Assembly (NCBI GenBank): GCA_036265435.1
Contig: DATAPB010000244.1
Coordinates: forward strand, 1 to 32,987
From: DASUPK01 sp036265435
GTDB taxonomy: Bacteria > Actinomycetota > Thermoleophilia > Solirubrobacterales > 70-9
Direction: 5' to 3'
DNA: 32,987 nucleotides
Part shown: in pieces, positions 23,383 through 30,777 of the stretch
How positions within the stretch are numbered: the stretch's first letter is position 1
How the letters are laid out: each line of letters starts with the position of its first letter
Made by a program: the position numbers and the translations under genes
Notes under the pieces: generated by a model
What the model saw: only the letters and a program-made list of their open reading frames with translations
Databases searched by the model: none
Told to the model about the DNA's origin: nothing

Positions 23383-25836
23383 ATGTACCGAAAAGTGGGG
23401 AGCCTGGCTGTCACGGCGGTCCTGGCGCTCGTCTTCGCGAGCAGCGCCTCTGCCGCTTCGTTCGAAGCGCACGGGAGCGTCGAGCAGGTCTATGGGACCG
23501 GGCTGCCGCCAGGTGCATCCGTCTCGCTGCTCGACTCCGGTGGTTCGGCGATCCAGACCCGCAACGCCAACGATCTCGGCGGAACCCTGTTCCGCAACGT
23601 CACCCCCGGCTCCGGCTACAGGGTCCGCCTCGACACCACCAGTGAGACGTCCGGCCCGCTCACCGTCCTGACCACGCAGTCGGCTCCGCCCGACACCGGC
23701 GTCTACAACCAGTCGATCCCGTCGGACGGCTACGGGTACATGTCCACGCGGGACGGCACCAAGCTCGCCTACTCTGTGCACCCGCCGACCGACGTCCTCA
23801 ACGCCGAGGGCATCGACCTGCCACCGGCCGTATCGACGCTCCTCGGCAGCCTGCCGGCGCCGACGCCGGTCAGCCCAGGCCCAACGCTGGTCGAGTACTC
23901 CGGCTACGGCTACGCGAAGCCCGACGGGCCGGTCAGCGGGATCGCTGCGCTCGCCAACCTGATGGGCTTGACGGTCGTCGACGTCAACATGCGCGGCACC
24001 GGTTGCTCGGGCGGCGCCTTCGACTTCTTCGAGCCGCTCCAGAGCCTCGACGGCTACGACGTGGTCGAAACGGTCGCGCATCAGCCATGGGTCTCCCACA
24101 GCAAGGTCGGCATGCTGGGCATCTCCTACGGCGGCATCAGCCAGCTCTTCACCGCCCAGACCCAGCCGCCGGACCTCGCCGCGGTCGCGCCGCTGTCAGT
24201 CATCGACCAGACGCAGACGACGCTCTACCCCGGCGGCATCCTCAACACGGGCTTCGCGGTCAACTGGGCACAGGAGCGCATGGACGAGGCCGAGCCGGCC
24301 GGCCCGAACAGCGGTCAGCCCTGGGCCCACCAGCAGATTCAGTCGGGTGACACGACCTGCGCCGCCAACCAGGCGCTCCATCCCGAGCACACGGACCTGA
24401 TGCAGAAGATCCGGGAGAACGATCACTACGTGCCGGAGGTCGCCGATCCGCTCTCGCCGACCACCTTCGTCAACAAGATCAACGTCCCGGTCTTCATGGC
24501 GTGCCAGTGGACCGACGAGCAGACCGGCGGCCACTGCCCGACGCTCGCCGAGCACATGACGGGCACGGACAAGAAATGGTTCACCTTCACCAACGGCGCC
24601 CACACGGACTCGCTCGACCCCGAGACGTACAACAAGCTCTACGACTTCTTCTCGCTCTACGTCGCGCAGCAGCCGCCGGCCGTCAACTCGCCGATCGTCC
24701 AGCTCAGCTGGCCGATCGCGATGCAGGCGATCTTCGGGATCAGCGGGCCGGGAGGCTCAACGCCCCTCGCGACGCTGCCCGCCGATCCGATCCAGCAGCA
24801 ACCCACCTATGACGGCGCCAAGTCCGCGTTCGAGGCGCAGCCGGAAATTCGCGTCCTCTTCGACAACGGCGCTGGGAACGCATCGAACCCGGGCTGGCCC
24901 TATCCGGGATTCGAGCAGTCGTTCACGAGCTTCCCGATCCCGGGGACCGAGGCGCGGTCCTGGTATCTGGCACCCTCCGGAGCGCTGACGGACCAGTCAC
25001 CTGCTGACGCGTCGGCGGACGGGTTCACCTGGGATGCGCACGCCCGTCCGCTGACCGACTTCACCGGCGACACAGGCTCGGGGGCGGGCGGCATCTGGAC
25101 CGCCCTGCCGAACTACCAGTGGAGCCAGGACCCGGCCGGGACCGCCGTCGCGTACGTGACGCCGCCGCTCGATCAGAACACGGCCGTGGTCGGGGGCGGG
25201 CGAGTGGACCTCTGGGTTCGCTCCTCGACGCCGAACGTCGACCTGCAGGCGACGATCAGCGAGGTCCGACCCGACGGCAAGGAGACCTTCGTCCAGGGCG
25301 GGTGGATCCGCACCAAGGCCCGCAAGCTGGACGACGCCAAGCGCACGGAGCTCGAGCCGGTGCCGAGCTTCCGCGAAGAGGACTTCCAGGACATGCCCGG
25401 CGACCGGTTCGTGCCGGTGACGATCCCCCTCTACTACGAGGGGCACATGTATCGCCAGGGGTCGCGTATCCGGGTGAGGATCAGCGCGCCCAACGGCGAC
25501 CAGCCGATCTGGGCCTTCGGTGAAACCGACCCGGCCGGCCACGCGAACGTCGCAATCGGGTACGGCGGGTCGATGCCGTCGCGGCTGGCGCTGCCGGTGG
25601 TGCCCGGAGTGAGCACGACCACCGGCCTGCCGCCCTGCCCCGGGCTGCGTGGTGAGCCGTGCCGCGACTATCAGTCCTTCACCAACCGGTCGGCTCCCCT
25701 GACCCTGACGACCAGCGGGAGCCGCAGCAGCAACAGGAACTCGCAGAGCGGCCCTGCGCACAAGAAGAAGTGCAAGAAGGGCAAGCGGGCGTCCGAGTCT
25801 CGCAAGAAGTGCAAGAACAGGAAGCGGAGGAAGTAG
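23383..25836 (+). CDS. Secreted CocE/S15-type hydrolase with basic C-terminal tail
   Basis: An 817-residue exported serine hydrolase. The signal peptide VGSLAVTAVLALVFASSASA follows a basic start. Residues about 28-115 form a beta-sandwich-like domain, followed by the X-Pro dipeptidyl peptidase/CocE alpha/beta-hydrolase core: VDVNMRGTGCSGG and the nucleophile elbow GISYGG with Ser248, and the triad His in NGAHTDSL. The C-terminal jelly-roll (PepX_C-like) has VDLWVRSSTPNVDLQATISE and GSRIRVRISAPNGDQ. The last 26 residues are a separate tail with 16 Lys/Arg and two Cys. ATG at 23383 is chosen since the signal peptide begins there; an in-frame TTG at 23368 is possible. Likely an esterase or peptidase; the substrate cannot be told. 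Confidence 0.88.
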   Translation: MYRKVGSLAVTAVLALVFASSASAASFEAHGSVEQVYGTGLPPGASVSLLDSGGSAIQTRNANDLGGTLFRNVTPGSGYRVRLDTTSETSGPLTVLTTQSAPPDTGVYNQSIPSDGYGYMSTRDGTKLAYSVHPPTDVLNAEGIDLPPAVSTLLGSLPAPTPVSPGPTLVEYSGYGYAKPDGPVSGIAALANLMGLTVVDVNMRGTGCSGGAFDFFEPLQSLDGYDVVETVAHQPWVSHSKVGMLGISYGGISQLFTAQTQPPDLAAVAPLSVIDQTQTTLYPGGILNTGFAVNWAQERMDEAEPAGPNSGQPWAHQQIQSGDTTCAANQALHPEHTDLMQKIRENDHYVPEVADPLSPTTFVNKINVPVFMACQWTDEQTGGHCPTLAEHMTGTDKKWFTFTNGAHTDSLDPETYNKLYDFFSLYVAQQPPAVNSPIVQLSWPIAMQAIFGISGPGGSTPLATLPADPIQQQPTYDGAKSAFEAQPEIRVLFDNGAGNASNPGWPYPGFEQSFTSFPIPGTEARSWYLAPSGALTDQSPADASADGFTWDAHARPLTDFTGDTGSGAGGIWTALPNYQWSQDPAGTAVAYVTPPLDQNTAVVGGGRVDLWVRSSTPNVDLQATISEVRPDGKETFVQGGWIRTKARKLDDAKRTELEPVPSFREEDFQDMPGDRFVPVTIPLYYEGHMYRQGSRIRVRISAPNGDQPIWAFGETDPAGHANVAIGYGGSMPSRLALPVVPGVSTTTGLPPCPGLRGEPCRDYQSFTNRSAPLTLTTSGSRSSNRNSQSGPAHKKKCKKGKRASESRKKCKNRKRRK

Positions 25837-25843
25837 CCGCGCC

Positions 25844-26224
25844 CTAGGGCGCCGACCTCCACTGCGCCCGCCACTCCGGCGCCTCGAACGGCTCCGCGAC
25901 GTAGATCGTCTCGCGGGCGATCTTGCCGTCGCGGAAGTCGTAGATGCTGACGCCGAAGTTCCTCGGACCTTGGTCATAGGTGACCGTCAGCTCCATCACC
26001 CAGACATCACCTTCACCTCTGATCTCGCCGATGTCGAAGTTCGTTTCCGCTGGATAGTCGGCTCGCCAGTCGCGGAAGTTCTCGACCCCCTCGAAGCGCT
26101 CGCCCGACTGCGGGAACTCGAGCACGCCCTCCTCGTGGTAGATCGCGTGAGCACCCTCGGAATCCCCTCGTCGGGACCGTTCGAAGTGTTCCTCGAACAT
26201 CGACCTCACAGTTGCGGCGTCCAT
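25844..26224 (-). CDS. SnoaL-like / NTF2-fold protein
   Basis: A 126-residue single-domain protein of the SnoaL-like polyketide-cyclase/NTF2 fold. The order is an N-terminal helix (VRSMFEEHFERSRRGD), EGVLEFPQSGERFEGVENFRDW, then a beta-sheet with VMELTVTYDQGPRNFGVSIYDFRDGKIARETIYV and the closing AEPFEAPEWRAQW. Such proteins are cyclases, isomerases or ligand binders; no specific catalytic residue can be assigned. TAGCGT on the minus strand ends 9 bases before the ATG, so a near-leaderless mRNA is possible. It is convergent with the CocE-like gene, 7 bases apart. Confidence 0.88.
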   Translation of the reverse strand: MDAATVRSMFEEHFERSRRGDSEGAHAIYHEEGVLEFPQSGERFEGVENFRDWRADYPAETNFDIGEIRGEGDVWVMELTVTYDQGPRNFGVSIYDFRDGKIARETIYVAEPFEAPEWRAQWRSAP

Positions 26225-26264
26225 GCCGCAACAACGCTATCCGGACGGGCGGCGCAGGGCTCCG

Positions 26265-26663
26265 CTAGGCAGCGTCTGTGCTCATCGACCTCGACCGCAG
26301 CCGCCAGCCGAGCCAATGCAGCGGGATCGAGGGCACGATCGTGAGGACGAGCAGGAGGATGTGCGGATCGGGAAGGTCCACCTTCGCCTCCTCCTCGCCC
26401 CCGAGCTCGAAGCCGAGCAGGATGAAGACGCCGAACAGCGTCCCGCCGACGAGGCCGCGGATGAGGGCGTCGCGGCGGCTGTCGTACTGGGCGCCTCCAG
26501 CGATCCCGCCGAGCAGGGCGAGGACGACCCCAACCAGGTAGAGAGGCGCCGACACCCCGAGGGCGAGCCCGCAGAGCAAGCCGAATCCGGCGGGCAGGAG
26601 AATCGCGTCGAAGAATCGCCGAGCGGGCGACATCTCCTCCCACCGAGGCAGGAGGTTGCTCAC
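26265..26663 (-). CDS. Small four-helix membrane protein, unknown
   Basis: A 132-residue protein with about four membrane helices: around ILLPAGFGLLCGLALGVSA, YLVGVVLALLGGIAG, ALIRGLVGGTLFGVFILLGF and ILLLVLTIVPSIPLHWLGW. An acidic loop, GGEEEAKVDLPD, lies between the third and fourth, and the C-terminus is basic then polar. The start is GTG at 26663 with AGAGGTGA upstream, so it is translated from a leadered mRNA. I do not recognise a family. Neighbours give no clue. Confidence 0.75.
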   Translation of the reverse strand: MSNLLPRWEEMSPARRFFDAILLPAGFGLLCGLALGVSAPLYLVGVVLALLGGIAGGAQYDSRRDALIRGLVGGTLFGVFILLGFELGGEEEAKVDLPDPHILLLVLTIVPSIPLHWLGWRLRSRSMSTDAA

Positions 26664-26704
26664 GGCGTCACCTCTTCCCGTCTCATCCCGAGGGGAACGC
26701 TACC

Positions 26705-27037
26705 TCAGGAGGAGGCGATGCCCACGACCTGGTCGGGCCGCCCGAGCGCTCTGACCGTCCCGTCCGGCTGGACGTCGTAGTCCAGCGCGTCGGCGGAGGC
26801 CGGCGTATAGGCGTGAATCGACAGGGACACTCCCTGGGCAGGGTCGTGCCGGACCCGGTGGATGTAGTCGGGGCCGAAGCTGAACACCGATTGGGGCCGC
26901 CGGATGTGTGTGTCCCGCCGGATCACCAGCCCATCCGCGGCCTCGACCACATCCTCGATCAGCACCCCGCCGCAGACGAATCCCGCCTGGCGCTCATACG
27001 AGTCGCGCCCGCGCGTGAGTGTCTCGGCGGCCTGCAC
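26705..27037 (-). CDS. Cysteine-dioxygenase-like short cupin lacking the first metal motif
   Basis: A 110-residue protein that resembles the C-terminal half of bacterial cysteine dioxygenases: AGFVCGGVLIEDVV, then SFGPDYIHRVRHD, SLSIHAYTP and the closing YDVQPDGTVRALG. The third iron-ligand His is kept in GPDYIHRV, but the His-x-His motif expected about 50 residues earlier is replaced by RDSYERQ, and family members are usually 170-200 residues. An in-frame stop (TAA, 27049-27047) lies four codons before the GTG, so it does not extend further. CATAAT (27051-27046) ends 8 bases before the GTG, so the short form may be expressed. It may be a decayed gene or a non-iron cupin. Confidence 0.6.
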   Translation of the reverse strand: MQAAETLTRGRDSYERQAGFVCGGVLIEDVVEAADGLVIRRDTHIRRPQSVFSFGPDYIHRVRHDPAQGVSLSIHAYTPASADALDYDVQPDGTVRALGRPDQVVGIASS

Positions 27038-27083
27038 CGCCTTCGATTATGTCGCCGACCCCGCGCACCGAGGAGATTCGGAC

Positions 27084-27809
27084 TCAGCAGCCGAGCGCTT
27101 GGATCCTCTTGCGGAGCTTGCGGATCTTTCGCTTCTTCTTCTTGCTCTTCGCCTTCTTGAGCTTGGCGCGCAGGTTGGCGCAGCGCGGGTCGACCGCGGC
27201 CAGCGAGGGGCCCACCGTAGTCAGCGAGATGTCATCGACCTCGAAGCTGTCCAGGGCCCCGACCGGGTCCTGACTCGAGTTCCCCTCGAACCTGAGAAGC
27301 GGCATCGCGCCCGCGAGCGAGCTCAGGTCGATCGTGACCGGCGCGTATGTCGCGAAGCCCGGCGTCGCATCCGTCGCGGCGAAAACCTGGTCTCCTCCCG
27401 CCTCGACCTTGAACTCCCCGGTCGGCCCGGCTGTATTGATGATCCGCAACCGGAAGCTCAGCGTTGCCGGCGCGGTGGGAATCGGGACCGTCTGCTCCAG
27501 CCAGGAGATCACCCCGCCGCCGAACATCGCACTGGCCTTGTAGCCCGCTCCCAGGCGAGCCCAGGTGGATCCGCTGAAGGGGACGCTCCCACCGCCGTTG
27601 CAGTCAGTGTTGCCGGTGCCCGTTCCCGAGCGGCAGATCGGCCCGGTGCCATTGGAGAACGCCGTCGTCACACCTTGTGTCCATGCCGAATCGGTGCACT
27701 CGGTGGCGTCGCATGTCGACGCCTCGAAGCCGCCGTCGTGGACCCGCTCGGCAGCAACGGCAAGGCTCGGCGCGATGCAGATCGCCGCCATGCTGAGGGC
27801 GGTGACCAA
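27084..27809 (-). CDS. Secreted protein with basic C-terminal tail
   Basis: Exported protein of about 241 residues. A hydrophobic signal (VTALSMAAICIAPSLAVA, then AERV) precedes a beta-rich domain that starts RVHDGGFEAST, similar in outline to extracellular carbohydrate-binding or 'choice-of-anchor' sandwiches (WLEQTVPIP, LSFRLRIINTA, FEVDDISLTTVG). It ends in a tail of 28 residues with 16 Lys/Arg and a final Cys. The start is unsure: TTG at 27809 is given, but a CTG at 27827 that overlaps the upstream stop codon would give a better basic signal start (TLRSCLVTAL), and a GTG at 27884 would overlap the PD40 gene by 61 bases. It follows the PD40 gene closely, so cotranscription is likely. Confidence 0.65.
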   Translation of the reverse strand: MVTALSMAAICIAPSLAVAAERVHDGGFEASTCDATECTDSAWTQGVTTAFSNGTGPICRSGTGTGNTDCNGGGSVPFSGSTWARLGAGYKASAMFGGGVISWLEQTVPIPTAPATLSFRLRIINTAGPTGEFKVEAGGDQVFAATDATPGFATYAPVTIDLSSLAGAMPLLRFEGNSSQDPVGALDSFEVDDISLTTVGPSLAAVDPRCANLRAKLKKAKSKKKKRKIRKLRKRIQALGC

Positions 27810-27823
27810 ACATGAGCGGAGAG

Positions 27824-29434
27824 TCAGATCGACTTCCGCACCTCGCAGGCGGAGGCCGTGTCCTTGCCCCCGCCGCCCTTGCACGTGTCCTTGCCCTTGC
27901 CGCCCTTGAGCTTGTCCTTGCCGCCCTGGCCGAGGAGCTTGTCCTTGCCGGGGCCCCCCTTGAGCGTGTCCTTGCCTGGGCCCCCGCAGACGACGTCATT
28001 CCCGGCCTGGGCGTTGACGGTGTCGTTCCCACCCTGGGCGTCGACCACGTCCGCTCCCGGCGTGCCGGCGAGCTGATCGGCGCCGGGGGTGCCCACCACC
28101 GTTGGGGTCTGGCCGCCACAGGGCGTCGCAACCTTGATCGTCACGGTGCCGGTGTCGCTCCCGAAGCCCAGGGCGTCGAAGCTCTTGACCTGCAAGGAGT
28201 CGGTCCCGATGAAGCCCTGGTTCGGCGTGTAGGTGAAGGGGTCCCCGGCCAGGTCCTGCGTCAGGGTGCCGTTCGTGGGGCTCGTGTCGTTGAACTCCAG
28301 GACGTCGGTCTGTTCATACGCCGGCCCCGTATCCGTGCACACTGCCTGGAAGGTCACGGGGACATTCACGGCTGTGATCACCGCGCTGTCCGGGCACACC
28401 GGACGGGCATCGGGGGCCCAGTCGGGGTTCGTCTGGATGTCGGTGCCGGTGGCGAGCGGGATCTCGAACACGCTGGTGCCGTCCGCGCGCACCATCACCA
28501 GGTCGCCGGCGGACCCGGCGCCCGCCGTGTAGGCGACCAGCGTGTTGTCGGGCGACCAGGTGCAGTAGTAGCTCGTCGCGGCCATCGAAACCTTCGTCCC
28601 GCTGCTCGGCGGGGTCGTGAGCGGCGCCACCTTTATGTCGGTGGTCGGCGCCCCCGGGTAGCCGGTCCCGTAACAGATCTTGTCGCCGTTAGGCGAGATC
28701 GCAGGCTGAATCTCGGGGTGGTTGGCGTCGTCCGCCACGGCGAGCGTCTCCCCGCCGACCGTGGGGATTTCATTGGGGTAGGAGATCGACCGCTTGACGA
28801 TGTCCGTGTTGGTCGCCGGGTTCTGTGCGTTGCCCCTCTCGTAGTAGATGGTCGATCCGCTCGGATCCCATGCCGGCTTGCCCTCGATGGCACCGGCGGC
28901 GGTGTTCGAGACGGGGGTCTGCCCACTGCCATTTGCAGCCGAGGCGACATAGATGTCCCGGTTGGCGGGAGTGCCGTTGTCCTTCTCGAACGCGATGTGG
29001 GTCCCGTCCGGCGACCAGGCGGGCCGATCCTCGCTCGACCCGGGCGACAGAGTCAGGTTCTTTGGATTCGTGGCGCTCAAGGGGCTCGTCAGGTCCAGAA
29101 CGAAGATGTCGTACGTGTTCGACGCCGAGACGCCGCGCGCGTAAGCGATCTTGGTGCGGTCGGGAGACCAGGTCGGGTGACGATGCCGCTCCGTCGCGGA
29201 GGTCGCGATCGGCGGGCTGAGCGTGCCTCCGCCGGTCGAGCCCGGGACCGGCAGGAGGAAGAGCTCGGCTCGCGCCTGCCCGAAGTTCTGGTAGCTGGCG
29301 AGGACGATGCGGCCGTTCTCGCCCGGGAGCGGCGTCGCACCTGCGGTCTGCGGGACCGCCGCCACCGCTCCGAGGCACACCGCGGCGAGTACGAATCCCC
29401 ATCTACGTCTGGGGCAACGTTTCCGATTCAACAA
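27824..29434 (-). CDS. Secreted PD40 propeller protein with RTX-like C-terminus
   Basis: A 536-residue exported protein starting at a TTG with AGGGAGAGGGA upstream. The order is: signal peptide (MLNRKRCPRRRWGFVLAAV, then AGATPLPGENG); five TolB-like PD40 propeller repeats (HPTWSPDRTKIAYA, RPAWSPDGTHIAFE, KPAWDPSGSTIYYE, QPAISPNGDKICYG, CTWSPDNTLVAYTA); an Ig/cadherin-like domain (FTYTPNQGFIGTDSLQVKSFD); and nine RTX-like nonapeptides at residues 448-528, ending ACEVRKSI. PD40 domains bind proteins or sugars, and RTX repeats bind calcium after export. Function as a whole unknown. It is divergent from the acyl-CoA-dehydrogenase-like gene. Confidence 0.88.
   Translation of the reverse strand: MLNRKRCPRRRWGFVLAAVCLGAVAAVPQTAGATPLPGENGRIVLASYQNFGQARAELFLLPVPGSTGGGTLSPPIATSATERHRHPTWSPDRTKIAYARGVSASNTYDIFVLDLTSPLSATNPKNLTLSPGSSEDRPAWSPDGTHIAFEKDNGTPANRDIYVASAANGSGQTPVSNTAAGAIEGKPAWDPSGSTIYYERGNAQNPATNTDIVKRSISYPNEIPTVGGETLAVADDANHPEIQPAISPNGDKICYGTGYPGAPTTDIKVAPLTTPPSSGTKVSMAATSYYCTWSPDNTLVAYTAGAGSAGDLVMVRADGTSVFEIPLATGTDIQTNPDWAPDARPVCPDSAVITAVNVPVTFQAVCTDTGPAYEQTDVLEFNDTSPTNGTLTQDLAGDPFTYTPNQGFIGTDSLQVKSFDALGFGSDTGTVTIKVATPCGGQTPTVVGTPGADQLAGTPGADVVDAQGGNDTVNAQAGNDVVCGGPGKDTLKGGPGKDKLLGQGGKDKLKGGKGKDTCKGGGGKDTASACEVRKSI
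27851..28093 (-). repeat. Nine tandem RTX-like nonapeptide repeats
   Basis: Nine 9-residue units of the form GGxGxDxLx, coding for the C-terminus of the PD40 protein. The first two read GTPGADQLA and GTPGADVVD, the next two carry GND, and the last five carry GKD with extra lysines (GGPGKDTLK, GGKGKDTCK). At DNA level this is a 27-base imperfect tandem repeat, rich in CTTGTCCTTGCC on the plus strand. It is not a CRISPR array. Confidence 0.85.
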
Positions 29435-29609
29435 TCCCTCTCCCTGAGTCCATTCCGGACTCCCGTGACAACGGGGAACGACCCTATCCCAGCCACGTCA
29501 TCCGGGCAACCAACCTAGCCGAACAACCGGCACCAGCGGCTTAGCGGGATCGCAAGCGGGAGCAGTCAGAGGACGCGATGTACGAGGCTCATAGACTTCG
29601 GCGCAGTTG
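29435..29609. promoter_or_regulatory. Divergent promoter region of PD40 and pyrrole-module genes
   Basis: 175 bases between the minus-strand PD40 gene and the plus-strand flavoprotein gene. The PD40 side has a purine-rich ribosome-binding stretch next to its TTG. On the plus side TAGACT (29592-29597) lies 12 bases before the ATG at 29610 and could be the -10 box; no Shine-Dalgarno is visible. No gene or clear dyad was seen. Confidence 0.35.
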
Positions 29610-30752
29610 ATGGATTTCGACTGGCCGCAGGAAAGCCTGTTGCTCCGCCGCGAGGCGGTCGACTTCGGCGAGTCCCTGAACGCCGGAATCCTCGAAGACG
29701 ATCGCACCGGTCGTTTCCCGATCGAGAAGTGGCAGCGCCTCGCGGAGTGGGGATATTTCGGGCTCCGGGCGCCGACGGACTTCGGGGGCGAGGACGTCGA
29801 CCCGCTGACCGGGCTGCTGGTGACGGAAGGGTTGGGCGAGGGCTGCGAGGATGGTGGCCTGGTGTTCTCCGGCGCGGTGCAGGCCTGGGTGGTGGTGCCC
29901 GGCCTGATGTTGTACGGCACCGAGGAACAGAAGCAGCGCCATCTGCCCGGACTCGCCGACGGCACCACGATAGGGGCGCTCGCGATCACCGAGCCGGACT
30001 CCGGATCGGATGCATTTGCGATGCGAACGCGGGCGTCCCAGGTCGATGGCGGCTGGTCGCTCGCGGGGAGAAAGGCGTACATCACCAACGGCCCGGCTGC
30101 GAATCTCGTGATCTGCTTTGCAGCGACCGGGGAGGGCGGTGCTCTCGGGGGGATCAGCGTCTTCCTGGTCGATACAGACACGCCCGGAGTCGAACGCACT
30201 CCGCCCATGGCGAAGATGGGCCTGCGAACGTCGCCGCTGGGCGATCTCGTGTTCGATGACGCGTTCGTACCCGAAGAGAACGCACTCGGCCAGATCGGCT
30301 CCGGCGCCTTGATCTTCAACGAGCTGCTCGAGTGGGAGCGCATCTGGGGCACCGCCGCACAGATCGGTGCCCTTCAGCGCGACCTCGAACAGGCGCGCTC
30401 CTATGCCAAGCAGCGCAAGGCCTTCGGGGCGCCGATCGCCAGCTATCAGCGGGTTGCCGACCGAATCGTGGACATGAAGCTGCGACTCGAGGCCGGTCGC
30501 CTGCTGGTCTATCGGGCTGCCTGGCTGAAGGCACAGGGCCGATCGGCGCTTGCCGAATCGGCATTGGCGAAGCTGTGGGTCAGTGAAAGCGCCGTCGAGA
30601 GCAGCCTCGACTCGATCCAGGTCCACGGTGGCTACGGGTACATGAGCGAGGCGGGTATCGAGCGCCGGCTCCGGGACGCTGTGGCTGGGCGGATCTATTC
30701 CGGGACGTCCGAGATGCAGCGGGCCATCGTGGGACGGAGCATCGGACTGTGA
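29610..30752 (+). CDS. Acyl-CoA dehydrogenase-like flavoprotein, predicted L-prolyl-carrier dehydrogenase
   Basis: A 380-residue FAD enzyme of the acyl-CoA dehydrogenase fold. It shows ALAITEPDSGSDAF (flavin/substrate loop near residue 123), the GLRTSPLGDLVFDD beta-barrel, RKAFGAPIASYQ and the C-terminal IYSGTSEMQR. The usual C-terminal catalytic Glu (IYEGT in medium-chain enzymes) is Ser here, while Glu243 in EWERI stands in helix G, where isovaleryl-CoA dehydrogenase keeps its base. From the neighbours, a proline adenylation enzyme and a carrier protein, I infer a four-electron oxidation of prolyl-S-carrier to pyrrolyl-2-carboxyl-S-carrier, as for PltE, RedW and CloN3. An ordinary acyl-CoA dehydrogenase is the alternative. 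ATG 29610; a TTG one codon earlier is possible. Confidence 0.85.
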   Translation: MDFDWPQESLLLRREAVDFGESLNAGILEDDRTGRFPIEKWQRLAEWGYFGLRAPTDFGGEDVDPLTGLLVTEGLGEGCEDGGLVFSGAVQAWVVVPGLMLYGTEEQKQRHLPGLADGTTIGALAITEPDSGSDAFAMRTRASQVDGGWSLAGRKAYITNGPAANLVICFAATGEGGALGGISVFLVDTDTPGVERTPPMAKMGLRTSPLGDLVFDDAFVPEENALGQIGSGALIFNELLEWERIWGTAAQIGALQRDLEQARSYAKQRKAFGAPIASYQRVADRIVDMKLRLEAGRLLVYRAAWLKAQGRSALAESALAKLWVSESAVESSLDSIQVHGGYGYMSEAGIERRLRDAVAGRIYSGTSEMQRAIVGRSIGL

Positions 30753-30777
30753 CGCCGAACCGAAGCGGCTGAAGCCC

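Noticed and set aside
22732..24099. 455-codon minus-strand frame opposite the TetR and CocE-like genes
   Set aside because: It crosses two genes with clear domains on the other strand and shows no domain itself.
27851..28093. Regular 27-base repeats as a CRISPR array
   Set aside because: The repeats are in frame, translate to RTX-like nonapeptides and have no spacers.
27812..29518. 568-codon plus-strand frame opposite the PD40 protein gene
   Set aside because: The minus-strand product has a signal peptide, five PD40 repeats and RTX repeats; the plus frame has none of these.
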